Positions 59,899 to 64,000 of a DNA stretch of 64,000 nucleotides are shown here, one piece after another. Position 1 is the stretch's first letter. Every line of letters starts with the position of its first letter. Below the pieces are notes generated by a model that did no database searches, was not told the DNA's origin, and saw only the letters and a list, made by a program, of their open reading frames with translations. This stretch comes from Agapanthus africanus (lineage: Eukaryota > Streptophyta > Magnoliopsida > Asparagales > Amaryllidaceae): the NCBI GenBank assembly GCA_030015575.1, contig JASDDO010000001.1, forward strand, positions 326,029,595 through 326,093,594. The letters are read 5' to 3'. Both the position numbers and the translations under genes were made by a program.

Positions 59899-60160
59899 GC
59901 TTTGCATAGCAGTATTCCTTGTAGAATATCCAGCACCTTATTCGATAAGGAAAAAGCCGAGATCCCTTCACCGGGAGTGATCTCTTTAGCGAAACTGGCA
60001 GATTCTACAACCCACTCGGTTTTGTTTTTGATTGCCCTTTTAGTTCTTGCTTTGCATAGCGGTATTCCTTATAAAATATCCAGCACCTTATTCGATAAGG
60101 AAAGAGCCGAGTTCCCATCACCGGGAGTGACCTCTTTAGCAAAACTACAAAAAGCCTAAA
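59899..60160 (+). repeat. C10 leader tandem module, two units
   Basis: Two units are offset by exactly 150 bp, each containing TGCTTTGCATAGC, the perfect hairpin CCTTATTCGATAAGG (59,936-59,950 and 60,086-60,100) and CACCGGGAGTGA. A frame (59,902-60,159) is open through both units and encodes ISSTLFDKE-AE-PSPGV twice. Confidence 0.85.
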
Positions 60161-60282
60161 AAACACTCCTTTTCAAAATCACTCGATTCTGCATCGATAT
60201 CAAGTTCATTACGCAATATGTTTTTCTTAAAAACCTGTCGTAGCCCTTCGTCATTTCAAATAAGTACTGCTTAGTATTCGTG

Positions 60283-60487
60283 CTATGTTTGTTGACCTTA
60301 GCCAAGGCGTAGTGTGCGGTAGCTAATTAGTGTTTATCTGCTGCATATGATGCAATTGAGTTAGGGTAGTCATACGACTTTGTTGATCTTAGCCAAGGGT
60401 CGTACGGGTGGGTTTAATTCAATCAGGAAATGACGGGTTGAAATTGGCTAGCGCTTATGATTTGTTGACCGTTGCCAAGGTCATAAG
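60283..60487 (+). other. C10 leader triple stem-loop array
   Basis: Three stem-loops share a loop close to TTGTTGACCTTAGCCAAGG but have different stems. SL1 at 60,283-60,312 is CTATG/CGTAG, SL2 at 60,373-60,404 is TACGAC/GTCGTA and SL3 at 60,454-60,487 is CTTATGA/TCATAAG. The loops contain an inner CCTT/AAGG pairing. Confidence 0.78.
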
Positions 60488-60920
60488 TTGCTAGGGGAAA
60501 AATTTTATCGAGAATTTTAAGTGTTGAAATTTCCAATGAGATTGCATACTTTCTATGAGATAGTTGGATACCGATACCCATTGCGAGTAAGAGTTACTCC
60601 TGGAAGATTTTACACATCACAATTAGCCGATCAAGTAGGTGTCTAGGAGAGTTATGCCTCTAGGAAAACGAGGTTTATTTTAATTAGGTCCGTGTGAAAG
60701 CACGGGGAACCTCCCTCAAATAACCGGCACTGACCTGGCTGAGAGATTGGCGAACTTGTAAAGTGTAATTAATCCCGGCTAGTCTTACCTTTTAGTGTTT
60801 GAAGGAATATTTGATAAAAACAGTGGGAGCCGTCCTGATTAGATAAGATAATAACCAATCTAATCTTGTAAAGAGCGCACGCTAACGCGTTTCCTTCTCT
60901 CTCTCTCCAGGCGGCAACCA

Positions 60921-61540
60921 ATGTCACGCCTTAATCAAGATAATCATATAGATGTATTGACTGAACCCGCTTGTTATACTGAGCAAGGGAACGTTGGTTC
61001 CTCTCCAACTTTTAAGTATTATGAGTCCGAGCAGGAAATAGTAGAATATCCGGATTCCCACGCCACCCAAACGAAGAATAAACATATTGATGCATCTTCT
61101 TCGGGTGTGTTAGTTACAGAGTACTGTTTCTCAGTACACTATACATCCTAGGTATTAGATACCGGATCGGGATCCCACATATGCAATTTGTTGCATGGGT
61201 TAAGGAAAGGTAGAGAACTGGGAAAAGGTGATCATTCTCTAAAAGTAGAAAATGGTGCAGGTGTTGCAGCCAAAGCAGTTGGTGAATATCATCTTGTATT
61301 GCCAACTAGGAATACATTGATCCTGAACGACTGTTATTAAGTACCCTCTATGATATGCAATTTAATATCAATTTCTTTATTCGATAAAAAAGATATAACT
61401 TTGTAATAGAGAATAATGTTATGAACATTTACCTAAATTAAGTGTTGATTGGGTTTGGTGCGTTATGTAACGGATTATACATTCTGAATCAAAACATAGT
61501 TTTTAACGTACATTACACACACAAGAGGAAAAGTTCAGAA
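60921..61540 (+). pseudogene. C10 short gag-replacement peptide and protease
   Basis: The ATG at 60,921 opens MSRLNQDNHIDVLTEPACYT. The frame is open 76 codons to a TAG at 61,149-61,151 that replaces the tryptophan before VLDTGSG. As in C6 and C2 there is no capsid or zinc knuckle. The part after about residue 40 (ATQTKNKHIDASSSGVLV) matches the post-knuckle region of gag-bearing copies. The protease active site DTG is at 61,158-61,166, followed by SGSHICNLLHGLRKGRELG and a GAG-pre-integrase segment with stops at about 61,339 and beyond. The protease would process the polyprotein; here it is interrupted. Confidence 0.88.
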
Positions 61541-62290
61541 ATGAATGAATCTTTCTTGTGGCATTGTAGACTAGGTCATATAAATGCGACACGACTAGAT
61601 AAGTTATATAAAGATGGATATTTGAATCCATTCGAGCTTTCATCTTATGAAACTTGCCAGTCATGTCTCAAAGGCAAGATGACCAAAACTCGGTTTACAG
61701 GACACGGAGAAAGAGTCACTGAACTCTTGGGACTGATACATAGTGATGTATGCGGTCCCATGTCTATACATGCCATAAATGGTTTCTCGTACTTCATTAC
61801 ATTCACTGATGATCTCTTAAGATTCGGTCATGTGTTTCTGTTGAAGCACAAGTCGGAAGCTTTTGAGAAATTCAAAGAATATAAGCATGAAGTTGAGAAC
61901 CAGACGGGTAAAACTATTAAAATCCTTCGATCTGATCGGGGAGGAGAATACTTGAGCACGAAATTCCGTGACTATCTAAAAGATAATGGGATTCTCTCTC
62001 AGCTTAATCCTCTGTATAGACCAAAGCACAATGGTGTATCGGAGATCGAACCCTATTAGATATGGTGCGCTCTATGATGAGCACCGCTGAGTTACCTATT
62101 TCCTTTTGGGGTTATGCGCTTGAGACAGCAGCATACATATTGAATAGAGTTCTAACCAAATCGGTGCCTACCACTCCATATGAGATATGGAATGGGAAGA
62201 GACCATCTCTTAAACAAGTTAAGATTTGGGGTTGTTAGGCCTATGTTAAAAAGCAAAATCCGGACAAGCTCGAGCCAAGATCAGTTCTTT
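61541..62290 (+). pseudogene. C10 integrase
   Basis: A 205-codon open frame (61,442-62,059) includes LWHCRLGHINATRLDKLYKD, CQSCLKGKMTK (the HHCC finger), LIHSDVCGPM, FTDDLLRFGHVFLLKHKSEAF and SDRGGEYLS, so two catalytic aspartates are present. The third block reads [10 protein letters not shown], because a short deletion after HNGVSE removes the RRNR residues. Homology then continues out of frame through [14 protein letters not shown] and TTPYEIW (62,100-62,200) to about 62,290. A TAG interrupts the GC-A region at 62,237. Integration activity is unlikely. Confidence 0.88.
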
Positions 62291-62298
62291 GCAAGTTT

Positions 62299-64000
62299 GT
62301 GGGATATCCAAGCAATTCGTATGGATATCATTTTTACCTCAGTGAAGAACAAAAAGTGTTTGTTGCTCAACATGCCACCTTTTTAGAAATGGAATTTCTT
62401 GCAAAAGAGATTGTTGGCAATGAGTTAGAGCTAGAAGAAGTTCCAACCGTACAAACTATAGAAGAAGATTTGGTAGAACCGGAGGATTCGATAGTTCCGA
62501 ACCAACCTCAGCTTCTCTGCCGATCTAGTAGGGTCCCTCATCCACCTAAGAGATACTATGGTTTTCTTATTGATGGTGGGAGCGAGGATTGCATCATGGA
62601 AGATGATGACCCGACTAGCTTCGAGCAATCTATCACGAGTGGGGACCTTGTGAAATGGCTGGATGCAATGCGATCTGAGATGGAATCCATATACACCAAC
62701 AAAGTATGGAATTTGGAAGTTGCTCCCGAAGGGGTAAAACCCATTGGGAGCAAATGGATCTTTAAGAAGAAACTTGGTGTAAATGGAAAAGTTGAGACTT
62801 TCAAAGTTAGACTTGTTGCAAAAGGTTTTCGTCAACGACCAGCTGTGGATTATGATGAAACCTTTTCTCCAGTGGCTATGCTTAAGTCCATCCAGATCCT
62901 ACTTGCCATCGCTGCATACCATGACTACGAAATCTAGCAAATGGATGTTAAGACCTCCTTTCTAGATGGTGATTTAGAAGAGAGCGTGTACATGACTCAG
63001 CCGGAGGGTTTCATAGGCAATGGGAGCATCGGAAAGGTGTACAAGCTGCTTAAATCAATCTAAGGGTTGAAGCAGGCATCGCGGAGTTGGAACATCTGTT
63101 TTGATGAGGTAGTCAAAGAGTTTGACTTCATCAAAAACGTAGATGAACCTTGTATATAGAAGAAGGTCGCAGAGAGTAAGGTTGTCTTCCTCGTATTGTA
63201 CGTGGATGATATACTCTTGATAGAAAATGATATTCCTATGCTGCACTCGGTCAAGCTCTTCTTATCACAATGATTCTCAATGAAAGATCTAGGTGATGCC
63301 TCCTACATCTTAGGGATTAAGATATATTGAGATAGATCTAAATGGATACTTGGATTGTCCCAATCCAGGTACATTGACACCATACTAAAAAGGTTTAGTA
63401 TAGAAGATTCCAAGCATGGGAATATACCCACGATCTCAGGACTCACTCTCTCCAAAGAGTTCTCTCCGAAGATGGATTTGGAGAGAGATCGCATGCAAGG
63501 GATACCCTATGCTTCGGCAGTAGGCTCTATCATGTACGCGATGTTATGTACCAGACCCGATTTAGCATACTCACTAAGTGTAGTGAGTAGGTATCAAGCA
63601 GATCCAGGAGAGAATCACTGGACAGCTGTAAAGAACATTCTCAAGTACTTGAGAAGGACTTAAGAGATGTTCTTCGTGTATGGTAACGGTGAACTCCAAG
63701 TGGAGTCTTTTACTGACTTGAGCTCCTAGAGTAATAAGTACAACAGTAAGTCGGTCTCGGGTTTTTTCTGTACCCTCAACGGAGGGGCGGTGTGTTAGAA
63801 GAGTTCCAAGCAAGTCACCATTGCAGACTCGACGATGGAGGCTTAATACATCGCTGCCAACGTGCTGCCAAGGAATCTTTCTGGATGAAGAAGTTTATTG
63901 CTGAGCTTGGTGTGGTTCCATCCATTGAGCATCCAATACCTGTGTATTGTGATAACAATGGAGCGGTGGCTTTGGCCAAGGAACCCAGGTCCCATCAGAG
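62299..64000 (+). pseudogene. C10 reverse transcriptase and RNase H, window-truncated
   Basis: The frame 62,299-62,937 runs from the integrase tail through the linker (SFEQSITSGDLVKWLDAM) into RT and ends at a TAG at 62,935-62,937, where relatives have the Trp of EIWQMDV. RT continues with CVYMT-like residues, GLKQASRSWNICFD and an intact YVDD at 63,199-63,210. The frame is interrupted by stops near 63,061, 63,160, 63,272 and 63,328. The region 63,355-63,663 reads SRYIDTILKRFSIEDSKHGN, then AVGSIMYAMLCTRPDLAYS and KYLRRT followed by a stop. RNase H is present but broken (SFTDLSS; DSTMEA followed by a stop), and YCDNNGAVALAKEPRSHQ is cut by the window end. A functional product would need many corrections. 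Confidence 0.9.

Larger units (their letters stand above)
58394..60920 (+). other. C10 long untranslated leader
   Basis: A 2.5-kb leader, the only complete plus-strand copy. In order: hairpin 58,935-58,994, hairpin 59,691-59,733, tandem module 59,899-60,160, stem-loop array 60,283-60,487, then the pyrimidine tract TTCTCTCTCTCTCCAGG ending ten bases before the ATG. It has no long ORF apart from an 85-codon frame across the tandem module. Leaders of about 2 kb with packaging and dimerisation signals are known in Angela/BARE Copia elements; their presence here is inference. Confidence 0.8.
56246..64000 (+). mobile_element. C10, gag-deficient Copia element, continues past the window
   Basis: A plus-strand element with 5' LTR, perfect primer site, 2.5-kb leader, short gag-replacement peptide, protease, integrase, RT and RNase H up to the window end. 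The 3' LTR lies beyond 64,000. It is inserted in C9; the left target-site copy would be AAAGT (56,241-56,245). It has the same gag-deficient layout as C6 and C2 and more in-frame stops than C6. Confidence 0.93.

Overview
This window is plant nuclear DNA, most likely eudicot pericentromeric or other repeat-rich heterochromatin. It consists almost entirely of LTR retrotransposons nested in one another. I found no host gene, tRNA, rRNA, CRISPR array or bacterial feature. The plant assignment rests on three things: Ty1/Copia Pol proteins of the TNT1/Angela/TAR kind, an initiator-Met tRNA primer binding site (TGGTATCAGAGC), and an Athila/Tat-type Gypsy element with the characteristic primer site TGGCGCTGTTGCCGGGG. 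Elements are named here C1-C10 (Copia) and G1-G2 (Gypsy).

Nesting. C4 (+) is the oldest recognisable host. Part of its LTR, its primer site and part of its leader lie at 18,433-19,444, and the leader resumes at 50,028-50,559. C5 (-) is inserted in the C4 leader and spans 19,445-50,027 with target duplication GTTCT. C5 itself contains three insertions: G2 (22,108-29,298, duplication ATACC), C6 (31,728-42,087, duplication GAGAA) and the truncated C7 (43,590 to about 46,195). To the left, C3 (-) sits in the C4 LTR, C2 (-) in the C3 leader, C1 (+) abuts the C2 integrase, and a Gypsy-like LTR (G1, 1,021-3,704) interrupts the 5' side of C1. To the right, C8 (+) enters the C4 leader, C9 (-) enters the C8 LTR, and C10 (+) enters the C9 reverse transcriptase and runs off the window.

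The Copia family has LTRs of about 1.7-2.3 kb, leaders of about 2.5 kb, and a PR-IN-RT-RNase H pol. Two structural types coexist. C1 and C5 carry a capsid-type gag with a CX2CX4HX4C knuckle. C2, C6 and C10 lack the capsid and knuckle and share one short replacement peptide that leads straight into the protease. The second type looks like a propagated gag-deficient family that would need Gag in trans, comparable to barley BARE-2. All coding regions are broken by stops and frameshifts, so nothing here is clearly autonomous.

The long leaders hold the most unusual structure. They contain a series of hairpins whose stems change sequence between copies while keeping complementarity, and a tandem duplicated module with both a conserved hairpin and a conserved open frame. 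G2 is a non-autonomous Gypsy derivative with one broken ORF of about 640 codons and two copies of a hairpin plus polypurine module. Element boundaries supported by LTR ends, primer sites and target duplications are firm; lineage names and RNA functions are inference.
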